A model generated the notes under the pieces. That model worked only from the letters and a program-made list of their open reading frames with translations. It did not search any database and was not told the DNA's origin. This document shows positions 47,239 through 59,343 of a stretch of 64,000 nt of DNA, piece by piece; position 1 is the stretch's first letter; every line of letters begins with the position of its first letter. The translations under genes were made by a program, and so were the position numbers. Origin of the DNA: Mesaphorura yosii (taxonomy: Eukaryota > Arthropoda > Collembola > Poduromorpha > Tullbergiidae); contig WIXG01000070.1 of assembly GCA_009869945.1 (NCBI GenBank), forward strand, positions 1 to 64,000. Reading direction: 5' to 3'.

Positions 47239-50200
47239 TTAACGGAGATACGTCGTGGGAAGCGTTCCTTGTTCTGCAGCCTTCTTCCAAAACAGCGAGT
47301 CCTTGTTCGTGGTGACAATTGTTTTGATTGCTTTGACCACATTTTGCTTTTTTTTACGGTCAAGCATGTATTCGATGAAGAGAATTCCGAATGCGAGCGT
47401 GAAACCAACTAGCAGCAGATAAAATGATCCTAGAAAGCGTCAAAGACAAAGGTCTAAATTTCCTGCATGAACCAATGGAATCATCGTTGCTTAACTGAGT
47501 ATGCGTTACCTTGCATATCAACAATTCCGACTGTCGTCACCGAACGCGACACGAGTTTATTAACAATCGTGCATTTATCCCTTCCTGGCCAATACTTTGC
47601 CTTCCACTTTTTAATCAAGCCACTCTCAAGCATTATTTTGATTCTACAAATAAGTCAAACTTCGGTGAAAGAGAATCTGAACTGATATGTCAGTAGGCAG
47701 TTGAATTTTAAAATCCTTACTCGTTATCGAATAAATGCAGGTACGGACTGTATCTTGGAACAATCAGAGCAACTTCCTCTTCAAAAAACTCTTCTTCGCC
47801 TATACATTATGATACGAAGCAGTCAAATCTGAGCAAGTACTCAAAAGCAAATGAACAGTCGTACTACAGTCATGTATGTAATCATACCCAAAGCAAAGTC
47901 GCACTTCCCCGTGAGCTTCACTTGCTCCGCCATTGTTGTCTGCAGAGCAACTTTCCAGTCAATTAGTGCGTGATTGTCCCAACGAACTTTGTTCAAAACT
48001 TCTTCCGTCAAAGCGTCATGACGGTCTGCCTTCTCGTAGAGTTCTTGAATCTTTGGATTGTTCGTGACCTGGACGAGGAGTCAAGGCAAGGCTTATTAGA
48101 AGGCCAGAGGAATTGCTCCATAGTTCTCACCCTCAAATATCCTTCCACAATGCTGCCTTCTACAATTCCCCACGAGCTAACGCCACGATAGTTCAGAATG
48201 TCCTCCAGTCCATTCACGGGAAGCTCGATCTTGGGGAATGTCAAAAATGCGACAAGACTTCCAGACTGAAAAACGAATGGAAGCACATTCTAATTGTCGA
48301 ACTTCACCTGTGAACTTTTTATTCGACGAACGTACGTAGCTTGTAATTGCTACAAGCACAAGCAGCCACCAAAATCCAATAACAATCCTCCCACTTATTG
48401 CCAGCGGTAAATGATTTCCACCTGGGTTCATTTAGTTCAAAGATAATGCAAGAAAGTACTGTAAAGCATTGGCATGAGGCATTGGCTCCGATACAAATTT
48501 AAGTCTCTCAGAAACGTATGGAACGAATTACCTTGTTGAAGAATTGCACTGAACAAGTACCAGAAACAATTCTTCATCTGAAACAATCCGTATTCTCTGC
48601 TCATGTGGTGGTATTCGTAAAATGCGCTGTTGCGATGAATCAGATACAGTATCGGTGACATCACAATCACGGCCAGTATCAAACCAATCCAAGTCTACAA
48701 ATGTACACGTTCGACAACGATAAGGGCATTGAAAAACATCAACCGAGTACAAATTGAAACGTACATCGTAAGTGAATGGTTCCGCGAACAACATAATTCT
48801 CGACAGCATTTGTGGGCGATTCACGATGAACGTGTATCCTTCTCGATCCAAGACGCTGGTAAAGTTTACAACGCTTGACCGCTCCGCCGTCACCGTGAAA
48901 GCAGCAGCGCCCAGTACAACCTGAGCCATTTCGAACAGTGTTAATAAAACCTTTAAAATTCTCAAGACTGTTTGTTGTGTTTGTATTAATGTGCATCGTA
49001 CTTGTCCCTCTTTAACCAGTCCACTCATTCCATTCCATGAACCGTCGGGTTGCCTCAGACCCCAAGTCACTGGTAGCAAGTAAAACGTTCCCACTACCAT
49101 TTACAGACACTGTCTTCTGTGATTACATCGAATCGGAAATTCTTACCGTCCCGTGGCACAATGACATTGTACGTAAAATTCAGTGTGTCCGCCATGTGGT
49201 TAACAATTTCAAAGATGAGCCCTTTATAGGTTATGTTGTCCGGGGAGTCGGGATGAGACTCGAAGATCATCCAGGGCGGATACTGAAAATAAGGCACATG
49301 GTTGAAGCCGGAAATGACGGTCCACGCAAAGTCAAGTCGAGACGATTCGCTGTTTCATGTGAGCCTCACATGCATAGAAGTTATATCAATGGCTCGCCCA
49401 CGAAATCCACCAGTGACATGTGGGAAAAGGTCGTCGTAGAGAATGAGCCCAGTCAATGGTGTCCAAGTCCCGACTTCAAAGACACGCTTCCCAAGTCGAC
49501 CATTCTCAAGTGCCTCCAGCCTCCACAAGTTGGAACTCTTCGTGCACACGTCCAAAATTCCTTCTTGAAGCCGAGCCTAAAGTTCATCGGTATTCTTGTA
49601 GCGCCAATCTGAACAATTTCTTTACAGATTCGGTGACCAGGCTCGAAATCTCAATTACTTGTGTTAGGCGTGCCATTTCAATCGTGCGTTCCAGTCGCGA
49701 GGGCCTAATCATGTCCCACTCTTCGTCAGAAACTTGAAGAAAGGTGTTAAACTCGACTTGTGTGATATTCTCAACGACGTCTGAGAACACGGTCATCATG
49801 GCATTAAGTTGACAGAACAGCGTTCCCTGGAACCCAAATCAACCGGGTCAGCATGTCCGTTTACAATAATTCCATGTTAAATGTAAATAGACTTCGGGTA
49901 CGACTCACAGTATGATCGGTACTCAATGTCGTGTGATTTGAGATCAGAGCGATATTGACCCCTTCGTCTACAATTCGGCGCACAACGTCCGTCCACCCTC
50001 GAACGCTGTACGCTCCATCGGATGTGATGAAAAGAAACTGAACTCCAAATTTGAGCATGTCACTTCGTTTGGCCTTGAAAACGTTCCCGTGCCCGCATTA
50101 AATTAGTTTATGCTCAATGAACTGTACTTGATCTCTTACAGCGTCTATTGATGCCCCAACATTTCGTCCAGGAGTTAAGATGACAAAATTGACGTGACTG

Positions 50201-51184
50201 TCTAGCTTATAAAACTCAAAGATGGCGGCCAATTGTGAGTCCCTTCGAAATTGGATAAGTGCATAATTTATTTATCAATCCTAGAATTTTGAATACCGCC
50301 TTACAGTGATACTTTTCTGCTCATGCTGTCCACATTGTAAATGGATCGTGTCAAATCAGGATAATCAAGAATTTTTCCGATTCCTTTGATGACTGCGTTC
50401 AGTACTTCAGTGCCAGACTGCACGTCACAAATGAGCACCGCATTTTTCCAACCGGGTAGCAGTTTTCTTTGTCGGGCATCGACAAGCAGTTGGTACAGGC
50501 TGTCAGTTACCGTGAACCAGGATAACGGAATTGTAATTGCTGTCGAGTCGTCAAGTCTTGTGCACCCAGGATCTGCAAAATCAGCGATTTTACATAGGGA
50601 GACCAAAGAAAATCGAAGAGAGCGTAAGAGCTTCAGCTTACTTGTTAAGGCAAAGTGGACAACTGGCCCAAAGAAATCTGTAACATTCTTGTTCAGTCTG
50701 TGCGTTTGTTCGCAGTCGGTAAAACTGAAGAGGAACAAAAGGTCGGGCAAAGTCGAAAGGTCAGTGTCCATTCCAAATTCCAGCGTCGTGATGTTCGTCA
50801 GTCGTGCCGAGGAGTTTAAGTAATTGTTTGAATTCAAGTCGCTATTTACGTCAAGAGTTCCGCCTCCTTGCATTTCATTCTCAGTCATAAGTGCGGTCGT
50901 TGTGACGGAGTCGTGAATCAGTTCACGGAGCTCATTGAGCACGTGTGAAATATTTTGAACCGGTGATAAGTAAGGCGATAACACAACTCCTGCACATTTT
51001 TGAAAGCAAAATTGAAAGTTTCGCGACGTGTTCAAATCTGTCACTAGGAATGCATGAGATTAGTTTTCTTACCAAGCACAACATTTTTATATTGGAAATC
51101 TTGGCTTCGTACGCTAGGTACGGTGAGAAGCAACACCATCAGCGAGACGATGAAAAATCCGACTTTAATGTGGCGCGGCTTCAT
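47239..51184 (-). CDS. Ir93a: Ionotropic receptor, IR93a-like
   Basis: Seventeen exons give 917 residues; exons 1-9 run 51184-49002 and 10-17 run 48920-47239. A signal peptide (FFIVSLMVLLLTVPSVRS) is followed by a long glutamate-receptor-type amino-terminal domain. The S1 lobe includes YPPWMIFES, GSWNGMSGLVKEGQ and AAFTVTAERSSVVNFT. M1 is TWIGLILAVIVMSPILYLI, the pore loop NCFWYLFSAILQQGGNHLPLA, and M3 GFWWLLVLVAITSYSGSLVAFLTFPKIE. S2 contains SSWGIVEGSIVEGY, and M4 is FYLLLVGFTLAFGILFIEYML with a short tail. The SYSG-LVAFLTFP form of M3, together with a full amino-terminal domain, points to an arthropod IR co-receptor, most likely IR93a, which serves cool and humidity sensing in flies. Family membership is secure. 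The IR93a assignment is by eye; IR21a or a lineage-specific IR is possible. Confidence 0.85.
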
Positions 51185-51917
51185 TGTCCTGTCCACTTCG
51201 ATGCAATTTTTCAGGTCTCAGTACCTGTTCCCAAAATCTCGGTGACGATGAAAAGACTTTAGTTACATGTTTAATACCACTTTCTTGTCCAGCTCCGCTG
51301 CTTTACAGAGAAAGGCGTCAATGTCGATGCGCTCGTCTGGTCCCGCACCCGAAGATTAAACAAAGGCAATGCTTTTTCAGAGAAAGCGATTCGCAACTCG
51401 ATATCAATTGTCATTTGTTCATACATACTTAATACGCTCGGGAAATCAGAGTTTGTGGTTTGCGTCCACCTACTAGTAAATGCCATGCCAGGGCCGGCCA
51501 AGACGAAATGTCAATTTCTGGCTACACATACGCAAGTCGCAAAAATGCAATGTCAATTTCACGACTTTCTCATGCCACGACATGTTTTACATGTGAATGT
51601 ACATTTTATTTCGGGCTTGCGTGCCGGAATAAAATTTCGCATTGGAATGAAGTTTAGCTGCCTATGTGAATTCGGACTCGGTCTGAATAAATTCGAATTG
51701 AATTGAAATTGAAGAAAATTGAATTATGGGAAAAAATTGGCATTGACAGAAGCTCAGAACTGTGATGTCTATTGTTTTAATTAATTATTCAGAACATACG
51801 GCCGCACAACGCATACGAAGTTCAAACGGCATTATTTGTGGACTCGAAGTCACGTACGCTTTCCTAACATGCTTATCAGAGATGAATGTGGAGAATTGTA
51901 TTGGTATTTGATTATCT
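51185..51917. other. Intergenic between the receptor and ceramidase 3' end
   Basis: The left part should carry the promoter and 5' UTR of the ionotropic receptor. A stretch near 51660-51720 is rich in GAATT/AAATTGAA repeats of low complexity. No coding signal is visible. Confidence 0.4.
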
Positions 51918-51923
51918 TTTATT
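51918..51923 (-). terminator. Poly(A) signal of the neutral ceramidase gene
   Basis: On the minus strand this reads AATAAA, 43 nt beyond the stop chosen for neutral ceramidase, which supports that 3' end. Confidence 0.5.
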
Positions 51924-51965
51924 TGTCAGCACTCGAAATCTGAACACTAAAGACAGTGTCACTAT

Positions 51966-54651
51966 TTACTTGAGTATTGAAAATCTGACAACTAAAAATA
52001 GAAGTCCGATGCCCAATCCATGTTGAGAGTTGGTTGTCGATCCTGATGTCGTCGGCTCCGTTGAAATTGACGGGTGTAATTTTAACTGAAAACAGGTGAA
52101 CCGTATTATATGGCCTGGACAGGAACAATACAGCGTAATTTTGAAATATTCTGAGGACGAAGACGGAACGCACCATGAACGGCTCGGAAGAGCCCTCAAA
52201 TTGCTTCAGATTTTCTCCGACTTTCTCCAGATAGTACCCAGTGTGGTAAACGCGATATGTTCCGGGTTCAGTGTCATGTGGGATGTCATACCAAGTTATT
52301 TCTCCCTGGCGTTTAAAGGCATTCCACCAGAACCTGAAATTACAGGCATATAAGTCAAGGCATTTAGAGCAACAATCCTGGACAAGTTAGTGAACGTCTA
52401 ATTAGCTAGGGATTACGTTGTGTCCAAATCCGCATCGGTGCGCACGTCTTCCCAGCCTCCGGTATCAGTGTTGAGCCTCTGAATCAAGAAGTGTGACTTT
52501 GTCCTCAATGGGTCATGACGTGGGCTTGGTGTGACGAACACCATGAACATATCTTGGCCGGTATAAACTAGATTTTGAGGACGAGACACTTCCTCACCCC
52601 ACTGCTTGCCGTTGGGTAGGATGTCGGCCAATTCTGAAATATTCGAATTTAACATCTCTGTAAAGTTGGGCGGTTCTGGGCCAGGTTGCACGGTTTCTCC
52701 CTGTAAGAAATAGGAATAAATAAGCATATAGGAATTCGTATCTTATTAATGGTACTAAGCAAAGGCAAATTAATTACACTTTATACATACCGCATTCAAG
52801 GCAGTCACAAGCGCCTTCTGCGATTGTATGATGGCATCAAGTGTGTATCTCCCAAAGATGGTCGCTCCTCCTTCGTACTCCTGGTAGTCGTACTCTTCGG
52901 GTGTGGCCACGTAATTTATGTAATTGTTGGCTAAACCTGCTATTATCACTTCGTGCCCGTCTGGAAGCAGCGCCTCGATACTCCTTCGCAGTCTCCTTCC
53001 TGACATTGTAGTTAGCTCCCCGGGCATGCTCACAATATCCACGTTTCCAATGCGCAGTACCTGCAGGTCCACAATGGCTGGAGCCCAGTCCCAGGGCTTG
53101 CTCATTTCTCCAGCCGGAACGGCGACAAGCTTCGGCCTTTTTCATTGGCGCGAAATAAAATTGGTTAAATTACGAACTGTAGCTACTTTTTGTGAAGCAC
53201 ATCGGTGCCAACTTACTTTTGGCATTCCACCATTTCCTCGCTGGCTTGAGCCTTAAGCAGTCCCAGCAATATGTCCCAGAGAGGCTGCGTGGAAGGATCA
53301 ATCCCCACAAAAGAATACCCCAGAGCCGCCTTGCAAAGTTTTTTGTCTTCTGTCACTCCGGTTACCGGATTCGGGATAGATACCTATTCAAACGTGAAAA
53401 GCGTCAACTAAAATCTGCGAGCGGATAGGGCGTCGGCTTTAAGTTTTTGAACATACTGAAACTGTTGGCATATCCACATACTGATGGACGAAGTTAACTG
53501 GACCTTTGACAAGCTTTAGATTCTGTTCGTCATTAAACAGTTCAAGTGCTCGTCGGAACTGAGCAGTGCCAACAATTCGCACATTCCTCATCTCATCTCC
53601 AATTTCTATTTTGCCACCGCTTGTTCTCGGTGAGACATCGCCCAAGTTAGCCGAAGCGAACCCTGCAACGAATTTCCCGCGACCAGGCCGCGCAGCTTCG
53701 CCCTTGTTTATCTCATAATCAAACATCACGGATGCAAAACCTCGAGTGTCTGACGACACAAGTGGATTGTCCCACCCGTTGAAAGAGATCGGGTGAACCG
53801 GCCACCAAACAAAGCAACCCAGCGGATCAGCCGGGTTTCCCTGCCCGTCCACGGATTCGAGCTTAAGGAGGATCATGTCCTTGTCCACGTCGTGAGCGTA
53901 CATGTCTCGCTCCGCCTGTGGATTCTGAATGTACGCTTGGCCTTGTCGGTTGCCGTTGTACCCAATCAGCTCGCCTTTATTCCTGAGAACCCGGCCTCTC
54001 GTGAGTGCTGCGTCCGCCATTCGAATGCTGTCGACGATGCCGTCAACAATCGCCCAGAAGGACAGCGGGTTGAAGCCGTAACTTTCGATGACGAGATAAG
54101 CGTAGTATTGCATGTAGCCTGATGGGCCAGAGTGGGTATGGGTCGCGGAGATCATGACATTGTTCTCGGTGTACTTGTTCCCGAATAAAATTTTCAGTTT
54201 CTTAATAGCCTGTAAAATACGATGACCCGGGCCTTGATAAATTGGTTGCGTGATCCAGCGAACTAGCCACATTCTCACCTCAAGTTTTATTGCATGGTCC
54301 AGCATTCCCAGATCGCAAGTCACAAACACGACGGAATCCCCACTGTCAATCGATTCGATAATGAACGATCTTGCGTGCAAGCGTGTGTGGATGCCAGCTG
54401 CCAATGTCAACGGATTTACGTAACCATTCTAAAATTGCACGGGAAGTCAGCACTCAATAGTCAATAAACATTCATCTCCACCAGGTGCTCGATTGCTTTG
54501 GGAATTTTACCAGTACGACTCCTGCAGCCGGCCCAGTAATATCCCCAATCCCCGTCCCTATTTTGTAAATGCCATCTGCATCCTGGCAATAAGCTATGGA
54601 AGAAACGATACCAAGAACCGTAATTACGAGGTCAATGCGACTGAATTCCAT
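51966..54651 (-). CDS. ASAH2: Neutral ceramidase with a hydrophobic C-terminal tail
   Basis: Eight exons (54651-54511, 54428-54279, 54209-53457, 53383-53217, 53136-52791, 52700-52417, 52333-52174, 52085-51966) give 706 residues. The enzyme splits ceramide into sphingosine and fatty acid, at the cell surface or outside. A signal peptide (IDLVITVLGIVSSIAYC) leads into YKIGTGIGDITGPAAG, AAGIHTRLHARSFI, SATHTHSGPSGY with the zinc-binding His residues, WWPVHPISFNG, and NLGDVSPRTSG with the catalytic Ser. Later blocks are SMPGELTTMSGRRLR, GLANNYINYVATPEEYDYQEYEGGATIFG and WYDIPHDTEPGTYRVYHTGYY. The domain ends at FEGSSEPFM. The last exon adds a Ser/Thr-rich segment and GLGIGLLFLVVRFSIL, which resembles a GPI-anchor signal or a membrane tail. 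Most known neutral ceramidases lack this. Confidence 0.93.
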
Positions 54652-55336
54652 TGTGGCTAGAGCAGAACGAGACTGAAATAGCACGCTCAGCTTGAAAAGT
54701 GAAGAGAGTGAAGACTGAACCAAACCCGTCTACGCTGCACAGATTTAATTGAAAATGTTTGACTGATTTGTGCCGAATTCGCGAATTCCAGATGTCAATT
54801 TGAGAATGGTCAGTTTGAAGGGTCTCATGAAGTAATAGGCAGTTGTGCAAGAACTGACGTTGACAATTCACAATTGACAACTTGAACGAGTTTGCAGTAC
54901 ACGTACAATGTAACAGTTGATCCGGGAGCAACAAGCCACACCTTATCTTATACTTGAAACTACTAAAAAGTTGACAAAGTTCTCTAAACTGGCATTAAGC
55001 CTTCGATTTTCATTTTCCATCACGCAGGCATGCATCATTTCATTTAAGCATGAACAAAACCTGCGAGTCAGATTAATCAGTAAATTACCGTTTAGACTCG
55101 TTGTCGAAAATATTTATTGAGACAGTTCTTTTACTGCTCCTTGCATTTTACCCTGCAATCACGGATATGTGAATATATGAACGATTTTGGGACTATTTAT
55201 TGAAATTATTGAATGAAATCTTCGGCCACAATTTTGAAAATTGGTCCGGCTCCAGTTCTAATTTCATTCTGAAATTAGTGCTGATCGTCAGGTTACAACT
55301 CGGCTTTCAAGTTTTCTGTACAATTGCACCAATTTC
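54652..55336. other. Intergenic upstream of neutral ceramidase
   Basis: This stretch holds the ceramidase 5' UTR and promoter, then AT-rich sequence up to the mariner relic. No gene is supported. Confidence 0.4.
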
Positions 55337-56281
55337 TACGAGGGATGATTGATAAGTATGTTGTACGACTTTATTGAACAGAAGTTTCGCATACAGTACA
55401 ACTAGGACTTCTATATTTCCACGTATGATCCCCGGACCCTGACGCACTTTTCCCGTCTGGAAGAATTCCACCAACAAAACACCAACGTTGTCCCAGCAGA
55501 CGAGTGCCGGCCATAACTTTCTTACTCGACTGTTTCCGGGTGGCTTTCAAAGGAGGTTGTGACCAGGATGCCAGCCATTCCTGCGACTGTCTCTTTGTTT
55601 CGGGCTCGAAGTGATGGACGTATGTTTCATCTTCAGTAACTATTTGACCTTCAAATAGTTTGGGGTCAAAACTGTACAGGAACAAATTTTCTTTGCACTG
55701 ATTTTTTCGCCTCACTTTGTGGTTACTCGTCAAAATTTTTGGGATCCATCGTGCACACAGAAGCACTAGATTGAGCGACGCAGAAATTATTATGCTGACA
55801 GCATAGAAAGTCAGCTTTGTTTTCTGGGCAATTTCTCGGAGTTAACCGGCGGTCTTTGTCTAGAACGCTTCTGACCTTTGCGATATTGACTTCGATGTTT
55901 ACTGATCGAGGTCGGCCACCTCGTGGCAAGTCTGCCACACCACGTCCCCTTCAGAGAACTTTTTACACCAATTTCTTAGTCTCGTAAGAGGGGCAATTAC
56001 TGCCGTACGAAGATTTCAGCCCCCGATGAATCTGTGCTGGATTCAGCTCAGAGTTGTGAAGAAATTTTATTATATTTCTGTACTCAATTTCAGTTGGATT
56101 CATGGTGTCGTACTGAAAACTGTCTGGCAATTGAAGGATGTACTCAAACCAAGCGATATTTCCCATGATTGTACTTTTGACTAATACCTTTTCGCATGCA
56201 AAGTTTCAGTCCAGGAAGTTTACCGTTACACGAGATACACTTGTTAAAAAAACACAACGTACTTACCAATCAACCCTCGTA
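55337..56281 (-). mobile_element. Decayed mariner-family DNA transposon
   Basis: Inverted terminal repeats of about 28 bp are present at both ends, starting CGAGGG..TTGAT/GATTGATAAGT and matching at about 25 of 28 positions. They are flanked by TA dinucleotides (55337-55338 and 56280-56281), the usual mariner target duplication. The element itself (55339-56279) is about 941 bp, against roughly 1.3 kb for a full mariner. Transposase remnants are read on the minus strand in shifting frames: an N-terminal helix-turn-helix part from 56166, a middle part with LDKDRRLTPR, and a C-terminal part with DETYVHHFEPETKRQSQEW. At least two frame changes and an internal loss make it inactive. The well-kept ends suggest moderate age. 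Confidence 0.93.
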
Positions 56282-56630
56282 TGTCTCGAATTTTTTTAAA
56301 TCAGATAAAAATTTTCTGCATTATCCGAATGATTTGGAAAACCGAGTAGTAAGAGAAAAACCGAACCGGCTTGGAATTTTTCTGATTCGGCTTTTATACA
56401 ATTAGTATAAAGATTACATAAAATTACAGCACGTTGGACAGTTAATCTACAACCTTTCGAAGAGAAGGTCGCAGAGGACACGACAGTGACGAACAGAACA
56501 TGAACTGGACTCGTCGTTTGCAAACCTCTGCATATGCATTCAGGTTGAGCATAAAATTTGAGCAGGTACAACTAAGCTTAACAGTCTTTCGGGTAACTTA
56601 CGAAAGTATTTCAAAGCGTGCTAGGCGAAA
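56282..56630. other. Short intergenic gap between mariner and chemoreceptor gene
   Basis: This gap lies between the mariner right end and the chemoreceptor ATG. It should contain the receptor promoter. No motif stands out. Confidence 0.35.
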
Positions 56631-57894
56631 ATGATCTTCATCGTCACGACGCGAATTCTGGTCACGCTGATAACTTTTGGCTACAAAAGCTATAGCTTGC
56701 CGTTCTACTGGAACGCGACCAAAGGGAAGGTCGAGCTAGCTCAATCGAAGCGGCGTCTTTTGGCTTGGAAATGCATCCTCGCGGTTCATTTTGCGTGGAA
56801 GTTGATACTTTCTACTGCGTTGGCCGCTGGACATATTAAATCGAGACTTTCTGCGATCGAAACGATCATCTCCATTATAATATGGACTTTCAGTGGCATT
56901 TCGCTCGTATTCAGCTCACTGCTTTTGACGGACACAGGTGACTGGCGAAACGCGGTGAATTTCATGAACGATATCTTCATGCTGAATAGTAAGTTAGGTA
57001 AGCTCGAAGCTTCTTCTAAAAATGAAAACCAGGGGATGCAAAAATGCAAACACGATACACTTTAGCAAAGCAGCATAGCATCAACTCTAAAATTCAGCCT
57101 GTCGTCGACCGAATGGACGCTCTGATGAAGAAGTTGGTGTTTATGGCCTGTCAGGCAGTCGGTTCATTCCCGGTCGCATCCATATTCACGATGGAACTCA
57201 TGCCTGACCTCTTTCGCTATGTACGAAGTGATTACATGACTTTAGTCTTCATTCGAACAGCCGTGGACACAGGCAGTTTCTACATCGATTGGCTCTTCAT
57301 TCTCATTTTGATCAGCGCGTCAGCTCTGGCTCTGCGAACAAGTGCATTTTGGCTAAAGCGGTTGAGGTTAGTTAAAAATAACAATTCATCGGCTGTTGTC
57401 TTATCATGATTGATTTCCGATTGTTAAACAGCTGGACTCCAAGCTTGATTAGTCAGCAGATTCAATTTCGGTACCTGCAACTGCTTCACATGAATCTCGT
57501 CTCATTCGCTGGCCCATTAATGCCTGTTTTCGGAGCAGCGCTGCTGGTGCTAGTGACTTCAGTCCTGTTTTGCGGAATTAAAATGTTCATCAAATCACAA
57601 GCTTACGTCGCGGTATTTTTTATGGGCGCGAGCTTAATGAGTCTGGTATGTTCGAGATACTTCTTCGCCTTCATCTGGGAAACGACGCAAGTGTCCATGA
57701 GTCACAAAACCGTTTACTTTGAGGATACGTCGACGTCTGCCCTTTACCCCAGGAAAATCAACAAAACATTCCTCAGATCATTCGCTCCTTTCAAATTCCC
57801 TCAAGGCCTTGTGATTGGGAGAGATACATTCTTAGTATTTTCTAATTTAATTTTCCAGCAAGTAATCACTCTCCTGCTAACATTTAGAGCATAA
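56631..57894 (+). CDS. Gustatory-receptor-like 7TM chemoreceptor
   Basis: Three exons (56631-56988, 57033-57366, 57432-57894) join in phase to 384 residues. The introns are 44 and 65 nt long, which explains what at first looks like two frameshifts. There are about seven hydrophobic segments and no signal peptide. The C-terminus reads FLRSFAPFKFPQGLVIGRD, then FSNLIFQQVITLLLTF. This matches the layout of insect and springtail gustatory receptors, in which a final TM7 follows a short aromatic and charged loop. Such proteins are ligand-gated cation channels with an intracellular N-terminus. The family is fast-evolving, so no orthologue is named. The gene appears intact and starts about 350 bp from the mariner relic. 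Confidence 0.72.
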
Positions 57895-59343
57895 GGTTCA
57901 TGATGGGATAAATCAGTGAACAGTGCATGAGACAAGGAATGTCAAGAGTTCAGAGGCTCATGCGTGGGAAGTGTGCGTTTCGTGTCATCTAATTAATTTG
58001 GCTATTTTCACACTTTGATTCCCGACAGACATGCATACCTCATGCTAGACAATGACTATTGATTTGCACGTGCAATTCCAACTGATACTCACTTTGGATT
58101 AAGTACATTTATAACATATAAGTGTGCTAATATAAAACAGACTTAATTTAAAGCAACGTGTGAAAAAATCTCTTCGTTAAATTCAAATATCAGCATTTAG
58201 GGAGAATCGCAGTTCCAGTTCTGAGTTTATCATAGTTTATCACAGCAGATTATAGCTTCTATTATACTGTGATTTGGTCTTGCACTTGTTTGCGCGGTTT
58301 ACCAAACTAATGTTGCAAACTAATTACAATAATGGAACCTTCGTGTCAAGGATTATAATTTATTGCTACTTTAATATTATTCCCCAATCTCAAAGTACGG
58401 TAAAAAAAATCCAGACTATTCTGGTTTTCCTGCTGAGCGGACAGTGACTACACAAGCACTGCTTCGACTGTTTGAAGCAATCAGCAATCCCGAATCCGGC
58501 ACTTGTTTCATACAGTCTCCCTTGGAATGGATTGTGTATTGCACCATTTCATTGCAGAGGTTGATCACGCGGAGACGGGACGCGAAGGCCAAGTGGTAAA
58601 ATAATTAAAACGTAGTCGATCAGGCAAATGCGTTCTTTCTCATACGGGCGAAAATCCACAATATGAAAAGCTAAAGATAAGTTTCGGAATTTGCGGTCAC
58701 GCATTTGTCAATATTTACGACACTGAACTCGAACTGAGATTGGTGGTCGAGTTCGTCTGATCATTCAAAAGGACAAAGCTCACGTTCACAACTTCACGAG
58801 AAGTATTCTAACTGCATTCCAGTACGATTACGGTTGTGAAATTACGGTTTGTCTGAAAAATGAATGATGGCGATTACGATCGCCTCGTAGATACAATTAC
58901 GAGGTGCTACTTTAGATAAGAGCGAGCAATCCGTCCAGCAGTTCTTTCTGGAAAGTCACCAGTCACTTGAGAGGTCACCTGCAGAACACATGTCAGGTTA
59001 TACGATATGATAAGTAGCGATATGGAGCTGCCATCAAGCAGAACATGAAAATAATGCATTTGGTTATCGACAATCCCACATGAAGCTCCGATTAACTTTT
59101 CACTCACGATGTACACGTACACATCACAATATTTCCAATTGCTCATTGTCACATATTTCTAGTATAGTAGTACGCAAGGTGATCAATCACTTAAGTGCAA
59201 GTCAAAATCAGTCATGCAATATTAATCATGCTTTAATTTTAACTTCGTTTCAGTAGTAAACTGAATTCTGAACTGAAACAAACTTGTACATTGAATTGAA
59301 ACTTTAAAAGCTTGAGTGCGCTGAATTGAGGACTGTAAATTGC
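57895..59343. other. Intergenic between chemoreceptor and protease genes
   Basis: About 1.4 kb has no supported gene. It contains the 3' UTR of the chemoreceptor gene and, at its right end, the promoter of the protease-like gene. A short palindromic stretch GGCGATTACGATCGCC sits near 58868-58883. Confidence 0.4.

Noticed and set aside
57367-57431. Second apparent frameshift in the chemoreceptor gene
   Set aside because: It is explained by a 65-nt intron with GTTAGT and TTAAACAG ends that restores the frame.
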